Assembly: GCF_019703515.2 (NCBI RefSeq)
Contig: NC_059368.1
Coordinates: 34,808,735-34,872,734 of the forward strand
DNA from: Myxocyprinus asiaticus
Lineage: Eukaryota > Chordata > Actinopteri > Cypriniformes > Catostomidae
Reading direction: 5' to 3'
DNA: 64,000 bases
Shown one piece after another: positions 34,549 through 46,655 of this stretch. The notes beneath the pieces were generated by a model. The model was not told the origin of the DNA and did no database searches. It was given only the letters and a program-made list of their open reading frames with translations. Made by a program: the position numbers and the translations under genes. Within the stretch, counting starts at the first letter, position 1. Every line of letters begins with the position of its first letter.

Positions 34549-34679
34549 GCAGTGGAAATACCACTGAGGAGGGACCTCCTTTCTCAGGCCCAAGGCACGA
34601 TTTGGCATCCCCAGCCAGAGCTGTGGAACCTTCACATGAACGGAGCACTTCAAACCTGCTAGAATTGACTTGTGTTAAA

Positions 34680-35612
34680 CACAATTTTACAGGCTAGAGG
34701 CCTGTCCACAAGATGTCTCTATGTACTAAAATGGCAGGTGTTTGCAAACTAGTGTTCATCACATAGCGAAGACCCAGTCAATTACTCCATAGCTGAAATC
34801 CTTACATTCCTTCAAGAGTGGTTAGATGCTGGTCTTACCCCATCAGTGCTTAAGTTCTAAGTAGTGACTATCTCTGCGTTTCATGCCCCGGAGGTGGGTT
34901 CCTCTATAGGCAGACATGATCTGATCATAAAATTCCTCAGTGGAGCGAGGCAGTTGAACCCCCCCTCGTCCAGCTATGGTGCCGACTTGGGACCTAAATT
35001 TAGTGCTGAAAGCACTCACAAGCTCCCCGCTGGAACCACTGGAAACTGTTGAGTTGCATATCCTTTAATTAAAGATCACACTTCTGTTAGCCCTGGCCTC
35101 ATTTAAATAGGTGGGTGACTTGCAGGCGCTGCTAACTGACAGCTCACGTCTGGAGTTCGGACCTGAACTTCAAAAGCCATGATTAAACCAAGAAAAGGCT
35201 ACGTGCCTAAGGTTTTATCAACGTCCCTCAGGGCTTAGGTGGTCCGTTTGCAAGCCTTCTATCCCCCACCATTTAATTCAGATGAGAAATGGTCTATGCA
35301 TTTGTTATGCCCTGTGCGGGCATTATACACATACGTTGAAAGTTTTTGGCTGTTGGATTAGCTCTTTATTTGCTATGGAGGTCGCACAAAAGGCAAGTCC
35401 ATCTCCAAACAAAGGCTCTCACACTGGATTGTAGATGCGATCGCCCTCACATATGAATCGCAAGGTGTAAACTGCCATATCGGGGTCAAAGCCCATTCAG
35501 CTAGAGGCATGGCATCCTCATGGGCATGGACAAATGGCATATCCCTGCCATATGTTTGGCAGCAGGATGGTCCTCACATAATACGTTTGCAAGGTTTTAC
35601 AACCTGAATGTG
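34680..35612 (+). pseudogene. DIRS tyrosine recombinase, decayed, C-terminus retained
   Basis: ILTFLQEWLDAGLTPSVLKF, ISAFHAPEVG and RHDLIIKFLSGARQLNP form the N-terminal domain. The catalytic start reads SFK-stop-VGDLQALL: the first catalytic Arg codon is TAG (35108-35110). Further on, KGYVPKVLSTS, then LSHWIVDAIALTYESQG and HSARGMASSWAW (His 35494-35496, Arg 35503-35505, an intact HxxR pair), and in another frame TFARFYNLNV with the Tyr nucleophile at 35598-35600. The C-terminus is the part that the first DIRS has lost. Several stops and frameshifts make it inactive. Confidence 0.82.
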
Positions 35613-35625
35613 ACTTCCATTTCTG

Positions 35626-36723
<1,098 letters not shown>

Positions 36724-37104
36724 CCTCTTGAACAGACTAACTGAGATTTAGAGACATTCTGCTTTGAGTCCCCCAAGTATAGGGCCCCCTGGGCCCACAT
36801 AAGATTAACAAAGTGTGCTGTCTTTCAAGAAAACAAATGTATAAGGTGTTAGATGTTTATTTATTTTTTTTACGCAGAATGGTAACTAGAAGCTCCTGAA
36901 ATTATTTTTGATTCTTTGCAATTTTCACATAAAAAAAAAAAACAACTTTTAATTAGATTGTTTAATGATAGACAGTGTAATGAGAGAAAAAATCAGAAAT
37001 ACTGATTTAATTTTTGCTGAGTGACCAATACTACCAGACTTTTGCCAAATATTTTGTAAATGGTTTTGCTTTTAGTATGTAATGACAGATGCTGTAATTA
37101 AGCT
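36724..37104 (+). other. probable start of the c14orf132 3' UTR
   Basis: AT-rich sequence directly after the stop codon. No poly(A) signal with convincing context appears before the piggyBac insertion, so the insertion may lie inside the 3' UTR. Confidence 0.5.
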
Positions 37105-37124
37105 TTAACCCTCCTATTATCTTT

Positions 37125-37347
37125 GGGGTCAGTTTGACCCCATTCAATGTTTAACATCTCTAAATACATGATTGACATGATTATTTATTTATTTTTTTAT
37201 TTTATTTTTTTGTTGCTTCTTATTTAATGACTTTTAATTTAATTTAATGGGGACAACTGGGTAAAAATAAAATTAACATGATAATATGTTTTCAATGTCC
37301 TGTACACATTTTGTAGTGTCAGTGTTCTTTGGGGTCAATTTGACCCC
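37125..37347 (+). promoter_or_regulatory. subterminal GGGGTCA-TTTGACCCC palindromes of piggyBac
   Basis: A 17-base palindrome, GGGGTCAGTTTGACCCC at 37125-37141, recurs as GGGGTCAATTTGACCCC at 37331-37347. A degenerate relative (GTGTCAAATTGACCC) lies near the right end at about 39870. Repeated palindromes near the ends are candidate transposase-binding sites. This is inferred from position and symmetry. Confidence 0.5.
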
Positions 37348-37509
37348 AGGCTGTTTTAGCTGTATAAAACCTATAAGAAATATCAAAATTTTACATACAT
37401 TTGTTTTGCTTGTTTTGGATGATATTGAGGTCACTATAACATGCAATTTTACAATCTTCAAAAAACTTCCCTCTGCTTTAGGGCCCTAACCTTACATAAC
37501 TGTAGTATT

Positions 37510-37666
37510 GCGAGAACCACTGATAGTTCACATGACATGGAGGAGGGAAAAACATAATTCCCACGAGAACTTTGATATTTCCCGCACTGTGGGGGAGGGG
37601 AAAACATAATTCTCGTGAGGACATTGATAGTTCACCCAACATAGGGGAGGAGAAAACATATAAAAG
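37510..37666 (+). repeat. three 52-bp repeats ending in a TATA box (piggyBac promoter)
   Basis: The word AAAACATAATTC occurs at 37549 and 37601, and AAAACATA at 37653, each in a unit that also holds CGAGAAC or GAGGACA, TGATAGTT and a GGGAGG run. In the third copy the same place reads TATAAAAG (37659-37666), about 75 bases before the transposase ATG. The array looks like a promoter with upstream repeats. Confidence 0.65.
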
Positions 37667-37741
37667 CTTGCACAGCAGCCTTCTAAACCATTTTTCTTGG
37701 TGCTCTCTGGGTTCTCTCTTTATGCTCTCTCTCAATTGAAA

Positions 37742-39539
37742 ATGACCTCTAAGCAAAGGTTTTATGTCAATGAGGTTTTGTCACAGTTCCTTGACAGTGA
37801 AAGTGACATTGAGGAGAATATGTCTGAGACAGAGGATAATGTTTAGGAGGACCCTGATTATTAGGCATCCTCCTCTGATGAGAATGAAACTCTTAGTGTT
37901 GACCCTCCTGCTGTCTCTCAACCACCAGCAGACACATTACATTCCAAAAAATGGAAAGTTATTATGGTCCCTCTCCCCACTTGAATGACAGGGTAGACTT
38001 AGTGCTGCTAATGTCATCAGAATGGTTCCAGGCCCCACCAGATACACTGTCAGCCATGTCCAAGACATAAAATCAGCATTTGAGCTCTTTGTAACACCAA
38101 TCGAAAAGCATATACTTGAGATGACAAACTTAGAGGGGAGGCACGGGTATGGGGACAGTTGGAAAGACTTGGATGTGACCCAGTTGCAAGCCTACACTGG
38201 GTTGCTCATTTTTGTAGGAGTGTACAGGTCAAAAGGAGAAGCAACAGCAAGCCTTTGGAATGCTGACACTGGAAGGGCAATATTTCCAGCCACCATGTCT
38301 CTAAAGACATTCCATGTTTTCTCCCGTGTCATACGCTCAAGATGGACTCAAGATGGCGCCGAGTATGGCTGCTGCGTTGTTTCAAGAATTTCACACACCA
38401 TTGCACTTGTGTATATGGCTGTGTGACAATAAAGTGATTTGATTTGATTTGATTGATACGCTTTGATGATAGAGAAACAAGGCAGGGTCAATGAGAGCAT
38501 GACACTCGCAGCAATACGGGATGTTTGGGACAAGTGGGTCCAGCGATTACCTTTCTTTACAATCCAGGCCCCCACGTAACTGGGATGAATGTCTGGTTGC
38601 ATTTAGTAGGCGCTGTCCCTTCAGACAATACATACCAAGCAAACTGGCCAAATACAGTATAAAAATATGGGCAGCATGTGATACACACTCCAGCTATGCC
38701 TGGAATATGCAGGTGTAGACTGGTAAATCCCCTGGGGAAGTACCTGAAAAAAATCAGGGCATGAGGGTGCTACTAGACATGGCTGAAGGACTGAATGGTC
38801 ATAATTGTGATAATTTTTTCACATCATACGCCCTGGGTGAGGAACTGCTGAAAAGGAAGGTTACCATGTTGGGGACAGTGAAAAAAATAATAAGCCAGAG
38901 CTTCCCTTTGAGCTTCTTGCGATGAAGAACAGGAAGGTAACATCTTCAATGTTTGCCTTCACTGGCAGAGCCACTGTCATCTCCTATTGCCCCAAGAAAG
39001 GGAAAAATATCCTGCTGATGAGCATCATGCACAAAGATGCTGTCCTGAGCAACAGAGAAGACAGAAAACCATGAATGGTCTTGGACTACAATGAGACAAA
39101 TGGAAGGATTGATAATCTGGACAAGGTCACAGCCACCTACAGCTGCCGACGCATGACTGCCCATTGGCCCCTTGTCATTTTCTTCAACATCATTGATGTG
39201 AGTGCCTTTGTATTATGGAGCGAAATAAACAAGGATTGGAACAGCGGAAAAATGAGTCGAAGGAGGATTTTCCTGGAGCAGCTGGGTTATGCGCTAGTGA
39301 AACCTCATATCGAGAGAAGACAGTGCCTTCCAAGAGCATCAACATCTGCTGCAACTGTTATGAAGGACATCCAAATGGAGACACACACCCCAGTGGTTCA
39401 AACTGCAGGCAGGTAACGTGGCAGGTTCCAGGTCTGTCCCAACAGAAATGACTCCAAGACCAGTTACACCTGTGTTAAATGCAAGAAATACATCTGCACG
39501 GAGCATGCACACACTCTCTGCACATCATGTTCACAGTAG
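37742..39539 (+). pseudogene. piggyBac transposase (PGBD4-like), broken
   Basis: Starts at ATG 37742 with VLSQFLDSESDIEENMSETE, the acidic N-terminus usual in these proteins, then an early stop at about 37844. The DDE_Tnp_1_7 region is open from 38022: YTVSHVQDIKSAFELFVTPI, DLDVTQLQAYTGLLIFVGVY and SKGEATASLWNADTGRAIFP. A LINE tail splits it at 38339. It resumes at 38462 with many stops; readable parts include MVLDYNETNGRIDNLDKVTA (39075, the region of the last catalytic Asp) and EINKDWNSGKMSRRRIFLEQ. The C-terminal Cys-rich zinc module (CPNRNDSKTSYTCVKCKKYI then CTEHAHTLCTSC) is intact in another frame and stops at 39539. It normally cuts and pastes the element at TTAA. Confidence 0.88.
38339..38455 (+). 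mobile_element. LINE 3' tail inserted in the piggyBac transposase
   Basis: 117 bases starting CAAGATGGACTCAAGATGG and ending GACAATAAAGTGATTTGATT with GATTT repeats, the 3' end of an L2-like fish LINE. ATACGCT is duplicated at 38332-38338 and 38456-38462. Excising it restores the transposase reading frame around the site. Confidence 0.8.
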
Positions 39540-40167
39540 TGCAGACAAAAGGCTGGACTGTACCTTCTGGTTGGCTGTAGGAAAAATAATATGCTGTTCA
39601 TATTCTGTCTATGCTGTTCGTATTCTGTCAAACTCATTTTGGTGACTACGTAACTTTGTTTTTTACTATCTCACACATACATATTCGCATACATAGCACT
39701 TACAGTAGCATAGAACAATCCTTGACACAATGCTCAAATTTACTTTTTATAGATTTTTTTGTAAATAAAGAACTGTTATGTGTTCCTTACTGATGTTCTG
39801 ATGATGATGATGATGTTGATGATGATCTGTTTTGCAAATAAAATCCTTCTAAATGTTTGAAATTGTGAATGGTGTCAAATTGACCCAGAACATGTGCCAT
39901 ATCCTTGATAACAGCAATTGTTATTCTTTCCAAATGTTATAAATAAAAATATGTACTTAGAAATAATATAAAGCCATTAAAACACCAAAAAGATCTTTCT
40001 TTCCAATTTTAGGTCATTCAGTGAGATTTTATGGTGATTTGCATATTTTTCCATAGTCGTGCAATAGGTATTCTGGATGTATACCTACACAATTTCTAAA
40101 TTGCTGGGATTTTAAAAGATGTTAGGATAAAAGATGTTAGTAAATTTGAGGATAACAGGAGGGTTAA

Positions 40168-41492
40168 ATGTTTAGAGGGCAAACACTACTCTCAGAAAAT
40201 CATCCAACTACATTTTTTAGAGCCATGATCAAAAAGGTTGAAATGAATCCCATATTCCAATTTAACAAATTATATTAAATAATTTGGGAAAATATGCTAA
40301 AGCAGGCACTGCAGTATGTATATGTCCAGAACAGGAAACTAAAGCTTTATATAAAGTATTTTAAACTTGTGTAGTAACCTGCAAATGGTCAACAGGGATT
40401 TCTATTTTTAGGTAAACAGTTTCAAACTTTTAAACTGTTTTTAAGTTCATATCATCATATTATAATAGCACTTATAATTTAAGTATTTAAAACAGTTTTT
40501 ATTTATTCATGGGTTTTTTTGTAGACATTGGTGAATTTTATTGTATTATTATAATTATTTTTATTTTATTTTGACCCCAGGACACATCTGTTTGGAGACA
40601 ATCTCTTAACTTAACCCTCCACATTATAAAAACAGCAAATTCAGCTTATAAAATGTTCACTCTAACATATAAGAAATACATCCCACTATGATTTTTATTA
40701 GAAGTCTGCATACCAATAAATTATTTCAAACTGGTAAATCATTCCATCCCCATAGTTGTGGATGACATGTGCAGCTTGTATTTGGTAGAGGTCAAAGCTT
40801 TGCTTTTAATGAGCTCAGCATAAAATGTGGAGGTTGCTATGGCAACTGTTCCATCTGGTATAAAGAGGCCATAGTTTCTTATCCCACCATCACACACCTG
40901 CTTCATCTCTCTACTGCCCGCTGGCACAAAGCAGCCAACCAAACAAACACACATAGTAATACACTTATCTCATACACAACTACCTACAGACTGATCACAC
41001 AGGAAAATCAGCACCATGATGTTGAATATTTGGTCTGCTAAAATCAGTCTACGCTTTCAGAATTTCCGACCTGCCCCCAGTGACCGAAGCTGGAACTACA
41101 GTTGTGTGCATGCGCACCTTTGCAATTACGTTCGTTTATTTACTTATTTTTGGAGGTGACGTGACAAGCATAGCATGCTCAATTGTTAGCAACATTTGAG
41201 TTGTTATTACATCAATGTACTCCCGACCCCAAACCCACACCCTAGACCTAATCCTAACCATAACAGTACTGAGCAAAATGGCACTATTTAATTTACTTTG
41301 GTGCGAATATAGTATCACACGACCCAGAGATGAAAACTGGATTTGACGTCAAAGGCTCAGCCTGGCCGTTTTTTTCAGGGCATGAACATTTACCACGTAT
41401 CTGGAATTGAGCATAAAGGTCTGAATTTGGCTGATTGGCTGAACACTCAAACTGCCTGTGTGATCATGTTGTAACCAAATATCTGGTAATGC

Positions 41493-41528
<36 letters not shown>

Positions 41529-43317
41529 AATAATAATGCCTTAATCTATAAATGTAAAAGTATTTGATGGACCGACAATCCCAAGGCCAACTTTCTGGAG
41601 AATCTGGTTGACTAATGAAATCTTGCTGGTTAAGCTTAGAACCTTTTACTGTATTCAATCCTAAACAATTCTATGATTTGAATTCTAGTCACCTTTTGGA
41701 AACTGTTTCCCGAACTCTCAATTGTTTTTAACAGACTGAATCTTCAAATATCCACACAAATCTCTACTAAAAAAGAGGGTTTAAAACACTTCATACCATT
41801 CAAGGTTTTAAAACTGTTCATTTTCTGCATCTTCAGTGTAAAGCTGGGAGGACAAACCACTAGGATACTAATTGAGTCATTATATTCGTGACTGGACAGT
41901 GTTGAGGCTGTGACGGTCACTGTATTGATCTGCTCAATGGAGTCTCAATCCACCTTGGACCTTATTTATTAGGTTTACCTATTTGAACAGTTTTTAGCTA
42001 TGGCTCAATTGGACTGGGACCAAGCCACATAATTCATCTATCTTGATCTCTGCAAAGGATTGCACTAGACTAGGAGGTGGAGTTGAATATATGCTGAACT
42101 GGGAAATGGCCTTGACTTTATCACTGATTTATATTTATGGACTAAGAGTTGTTACTTTACATGTCAGAGTGTAGATCTACTTTACAGATTCAACTGCCAC
42201 AATGAAGTTTAATGAAGAAATGACTGTTAATTATGGCATATATTCTGATCTAATTGTATAAGCAATTCAGATGTCCTTCAAAAGCCATTCTAGTAATGGA
42301 GTAAACAACAATTTATTGGTACCATTGCCATTTCTATAGAGGAGCCAATATTATTTAGACAAGCTCAAACCACAATCACCAAAACACTCTAAACCTCCTT
42401 TTAGAAGTATACTGCAACGCAAATAAACAAATTCCAAAGTATACTGCTCAGCAAACAATGTAGATATGAATATTCTTAGTACAAGTCCTGTATGTTGAAA
42501 GGTCTTATATAGAGGCCTGATTTCTAAAATCTGCTTCACCTGCACTGCAACATGTTTCTTATTGTATAGACAATTTCCTGTTGAATTAAATGACTCATTG
42601 AGCACCAGATGTCATATACTAATGATAACAAATCTGCACATCTGTTGTGAGGGTGACATTGAACAATGCAAAACAGTAACTTTTATCAAAGATTCACAGT
42701 TACAGGCTGTGATCTTGTCTTGTCTTGTTGTCTGCCAGTTCTAAAAAGAAGAAATAGGGGGTTGTTAATAAGTTGTTAAGTAAGTGTTGCAATGCATTTC
42801 ACATGAGAGGTTAGCCAATCATAACTTAGGCTGTTTATGTATTTTGTAAAACACACAAAGTTTTTAGTTTTGTTTGTGTCCTTGATTTTAGAATGTCTTT
42901 ATTAAGAACTTGGATTTCAACAAATATTTTACAGGCTTTTTTTAAATAAATTATATATATATATATAATTTTTATATATGCAGTTTTGAGCAGCACTGTA
43001 TTTTAATCAGTTTTCAACTCTAAAAGTCATTTTTAAAAAGTCAATGTTTTTTGTGCTGGCATTGATTCCCCAGGAAAATTAAATGAGAAATGATTGCATA
43101 TAATTTTAATTCCCTCAGCTTAAACTGTGATAATGAGGACTTTTTGTGTAATAAGTCCCGATAAACACCCATCAACCAGTCAGGAATTAGAGCTGAATTC
43201 ATAAGCACAAGCATTGTGCCATATACACAGAATAATTTTAAACTTATCTCAAGATATCCAACGCTTTGTAGAGCTACAAATTATTCTAGAGACCAAACAT
43301 ATGGAGCTCGCTCGCTC
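40168..43317. other. no separate gene seen; possibly c14orf132 3' UTR then intergenic
   Basis: AT-rich with a TTA/AAT tract at about 41497-41538 whose direction flips. 40740-40990 is less AT-rich and open on both strands for short frames, but shows no domain; it could be conserved 3' UTR. AATAAA-type signals are frequent and not decisive. Confidence 0.4.
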
Positions 43318-43319
43318 TC

Positions 43320-43406
<87 letters not shown>
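43318..43406. repeat. (TC)n microsatellite
   Basis: About 44 TC units, one of the longest simple repeats in the window. Open frames through it are low-complexity artefacts. Confidence 0.95.
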
Positions 43407-43409
<3 letters not shown>

Positions 43410-43428
43410 TCCTTCTGTTTCTCTAGAG

Positions 43429-44540
43429 CAGGGGTCGGCAACCTATGGCACGCGGAGGGGTAATCACTGGCACACAAGCAACAGTGAGAGAGGAGGAGAC
43501 TATTTTATTAATATAAATTCTGCACCTGCATTCCAGTTTGCATCTTGATGTAATCCCTCCTCATGATCACGCAGCGTGTTTTTATGAGCTGAATGGGAGG
43601 CTAAACAAAAAGTTTAAATGTGACGAGACTGCAGTATACCCAACAGACTCGTGCAGCGCTGACTGCTTCAGTCAGACTGCGCGGATGACAGCCTTCATTC
43701 TGTGTTTCATTTGTTTCTTTTTGCTTTCAGAACAACACGTGATGCAATAAGTAAAACACCACTATTAATCCTTGAGATTTCCAACCCAGCATACAGGTAC
43801 ACCCTCCACCATGGTCACACTCAAAATTACATGAAACAATTAAAAGAGAAAACATAAACCCACATGGTGGGGTTCAAAAATCTGAGTCTATTCAAAATAT
43901 AAATTAAACCTGGAGATAAAGTTTTAGGATTTTGCAGGTGCGATTAACTGAAAAGGGCTAAATAGTTGGTCACTTGTGATGCGTGAATGGCTTGCACACG
44001 CAGCGCGAGTCTCATCACACTTTAAAAGTGTTTAGTCTCCCATTCATCTAATGAAAACATGCTGCGTGATCATGAGGAAGGATTACATCAAGATGTAGAT
44101 TGGAATGCAGGTGCGAAAATCTTCATATAAATAAAATAGCCTGCTCCTCTCTCGCTGCTGCAGCTGCTTGCGTGCTAGTGATTAAATGATTACAGTGACA
44201 TAATATAAGAAATATTTAAGATTCCACACAATTTCATGATCAGTCATCAAATAAGCAAATTTGTGACATTAACTTTGTTAACTCATAACACAAAAGGACA
44301 GGTTTTCTTTCATTAAAGCACTTTAGATGCTCTGTGAAAATTCACATGCAGGATCATGAACATTTTCACTCAAACTGTTTAATATAATTTGAAATGAAAA
44401 ATAAACAATTAAATTAGAAAAATGCAAAACAGAAACATTTTCACAAGGGGAAAATCACATACATTTGCATGTGTCAGCACAGCCATTGAACAGGAAAATA
44501 AAAAAATGGCACTCCATGTAAAAAATGTTGCCGACCCCTG
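43429..44540. mobile_element. foldback hAT element, 1112 bp
   Basis: Starts CAGGGGTCGGCAACCTATGG and ends with the complement of CAGGGGTCGGCAACATTTTT. CTCTAGAG is duplicated exactly at 43421-43428 and 44541-44548. Inside, about 43520-43640 is an inverted repeat of about 44005-44125 (GCACCTGCATTCCA, CATCTTGATGTAAT, CTGAATGGGAGGC and complements). No transposase is encoded. The terminal sequence is that of hAT/Charlie-type elements. Confidence 0.9.
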
Positions 44541-44548
44541 CTCTAGAG

Positions 44549-45576
44549 AAAGCCGCTGTGAGACGAAATCCCAGCATCCAACCTGTTCCATTTGATTTGC
44601 TACATATTCATATTCATAGTCTCTCAGCCTTCAGCTTTGTTGACTTGGACTGAGACAGGCTCCCAAGAGCGATTCAGAGCTTGTGCTTTGCAGACAGCTC
44701 AAAGTTGCCCTGAGTGACACTTAACACAACTCTCACGTGGCTCCCCTTCAGTTCTGATTTTCAGCCAACCCAAATATGACTACCTATGAGCTTCCACTCA
44801 CTGTCTGTCTTTTTAACATTCTTTTTATGTCTCAACCTCTTTGTCTCGCCATCTCTTTATTACAATTCCTCAGTCATTTGAAATGTGAGCGACTCCTGTT
44901 ATAAGCTTATGTCCAATTATCATAGTTCAGAAACTAAGCAGAGCACAGGGCAAAAATGCCACCAGAATGTAAAAATGTAAGAGAATCTGTATATTTATGT
45001 ATTAATAAAGATTTCATAATATTATATTCTAAGCTGATCTTTCATTTTTTACAGCTTTTGTATATGATGTTGATTAGATTTTGTTTAGATTGAGAATTTA
45101 TTTCAATCAACTGATTAAATTGTAGGATTTGACATAAATGCATAAAATGCTGTTTGTTTTTACGCATTTTGAAAACAAATGCTTAAACTGACACTAAGTG
45201 GTGCAGCATCATGCAAAAACAGTTATTGATGTTATTGTAAAAATGTGCCATTTACAGTCAGCCATGATTAATTTATTCTGCGAGTGAAAGCGTCCTCTTA
45301 CAGGGAGTTGTCAAGATAAAATGAGTAACATTCGGCTGGTCTTATGATCTCAGCATAGTGGCACTCAAGAATGTGTGTCCAGCACCATATGTAGAATAAA
45401 GCAGCATTTTCGCAAAGACTGATATGACTAGTGACATGAGAGTAGTTAGGGGCATAGATTCCAGGGGGGATGGGGGGGGTAACCCCCCTAATAATCAAAA
45501 CAAGTAAGTACAACCCCCCCTGAAAATGTCTCTAGAAAAATAGTATTTTTATTTTTTAGCAGCAGGGGATTTAAAT

Positions 45577-45622
<46 letters not shown>

Positions 45623-45749
45623 TTAATACTATTCTACAATGACTTTTCATCTGTTAAAAAGTTTAGCAGTGAGAAGTAAAAATAATGAGTATTTTTGGTA
45701 GTTAATATCAGTAAAGAGCACAACAGTCTGGTTCCGGAAATAAAAATAA

Positions 45750-45780
<31 letters not shown>

Positions 45781-46090
45781 TTTATTTATTGCATATAGGT
45801 GAATCCTTTTTTAATGATAACTTCTAAATCTTTAAAGACAGTCCAACCATGAGCTCAGAGGTTGTTAATCAATGGTATAAGCTTCAGTTGAAGCTTTCAG
45901 CCTGTGTTATTTCAAATTCAATTTTATAGTAATAATGTTTAATAGTGAAATTTCTTTTGAAAAATGAAGGAGTGGGCGGAGTCACAGGAGGAATAGTCTC
46001 TGTGGGAGCGGGCGGAGTCTACCCATGATCCTGAAGAGAAACAATCCAATCAGAGAACTGCGGCCAACAAAGCACGCCAAACAAGCTGCG
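44549..46090. other. no gene seen
   Basis: Noncoding DNA with (TTA)n at about 45582-45622 and (TTTA)n at about 45762-45792. A G-run meets a C-run at 45465-45488 and could form a hairpin. Confidence 0.5.
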
Positions 46091-46097
46091 GCGACTG

Positions 46098-46305
46098 CCC
46101 AATCGCATGAGGTACTGTGAATGACGCAACTGTGTCGGTCACCCGACACTCTCAAACTTTTTATATAATTGTAAACATTTTAATATTTTGCAATAAAAAA
46201 TATATTGTTTCTATATTTATAATCAACTAATTTAAATCAATAATTTTATATTTTCCTGTTGGTTTAATTTGATTACGTCATTCACAATGCTTCATGGGAT
46301 TGTTG
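46098..46305. repeat. short inverted repeat with AT loop
   Basis: CAATCGCATGAGGTACTGTG with AATGACGCAA on the left pairs with the complement of CAATCCCATGAAGCATTGTG with AATGACGTAA on the right (about 35 bases each), around an AT-rich loop of about 135 bases. Probably the ends of a small MITE. Confidence 0.5.
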
Positions 46306-46655
46306 TTCATGCCCTCACGAAGGACGGTAAGTACACAATCTTTTTAAAATCGTCCGATTTCTAATACTTTTTTTCTTTAAATCAAAGTTTGCAATACTGT
46401 GATTCATCTCAGAGCTGATCAGTTTTGTTTATGGCTTAGAACTTTTTTATGAAGGATTTAATAACATTTCTCAGGAAGAAATTAATGGGAAAAATACTTC
46501 CGGAACCAAGATGGCTGAAAAAGTGGGTGGGCACTTTCACATCATTATGTTGGTTTGACAAAGCCAACCTACTGTTCTAACTTATTCTAAAGATGTTGTT
46601 TAGGGTTTTTGTGTTTGATTATTTGTTTGTTTTTATTCTTAAAGGAATATTCAGG

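Larger units (their letters stand above)
32446..35625 (+). mobile_element. second DIRS-type retrotransposon, heavily decayed
   Basis: Gag, RT and tyrosine recombinase segments follow in the same order as in the 12.2 kb copy, but at low identity, so this is a different DIRS lineage or a much older copy. RNase H is missing: after the RT thumb (34548) the sequence continues with the pre-recombinase linker (LLSQAQGTIWHPQPELWNLH across frames). No inverted terminal repeats are obvious. The left and right limits are approximate. Confidence 0.82.
37109..40163 (+). mobile_element. piggyBac transposon, 3055 bp, intact ends
   Basis: Both edges are flanked by TTAA (37105-37108 and 40164-40167), the piggyBac target duplication. 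Terminal inverted repeats: CCCTCCTATTATCTTTGGGG on the left and the complement of CCCTCCTGTTATCCTCAAAT on the right. The interior holds one transposase gene with its own promoter region. The coding region is damaged and carries a LINE tail at 38339-38455. Confidence 0.92.

Noticed and set aside
40740..41041. Possible coding exon (90-codon frame)
   Set aside because: Open on both strands, no domain, no good acceptor or donor; more likely 3' UTR or noncoding.
43214..43548. Open frames through the (TC)n tract encoding Leu-Ser or Glu-Arg repeats
   Set aside because: Low-complexity translation of a microsatellite with no start or splice context.
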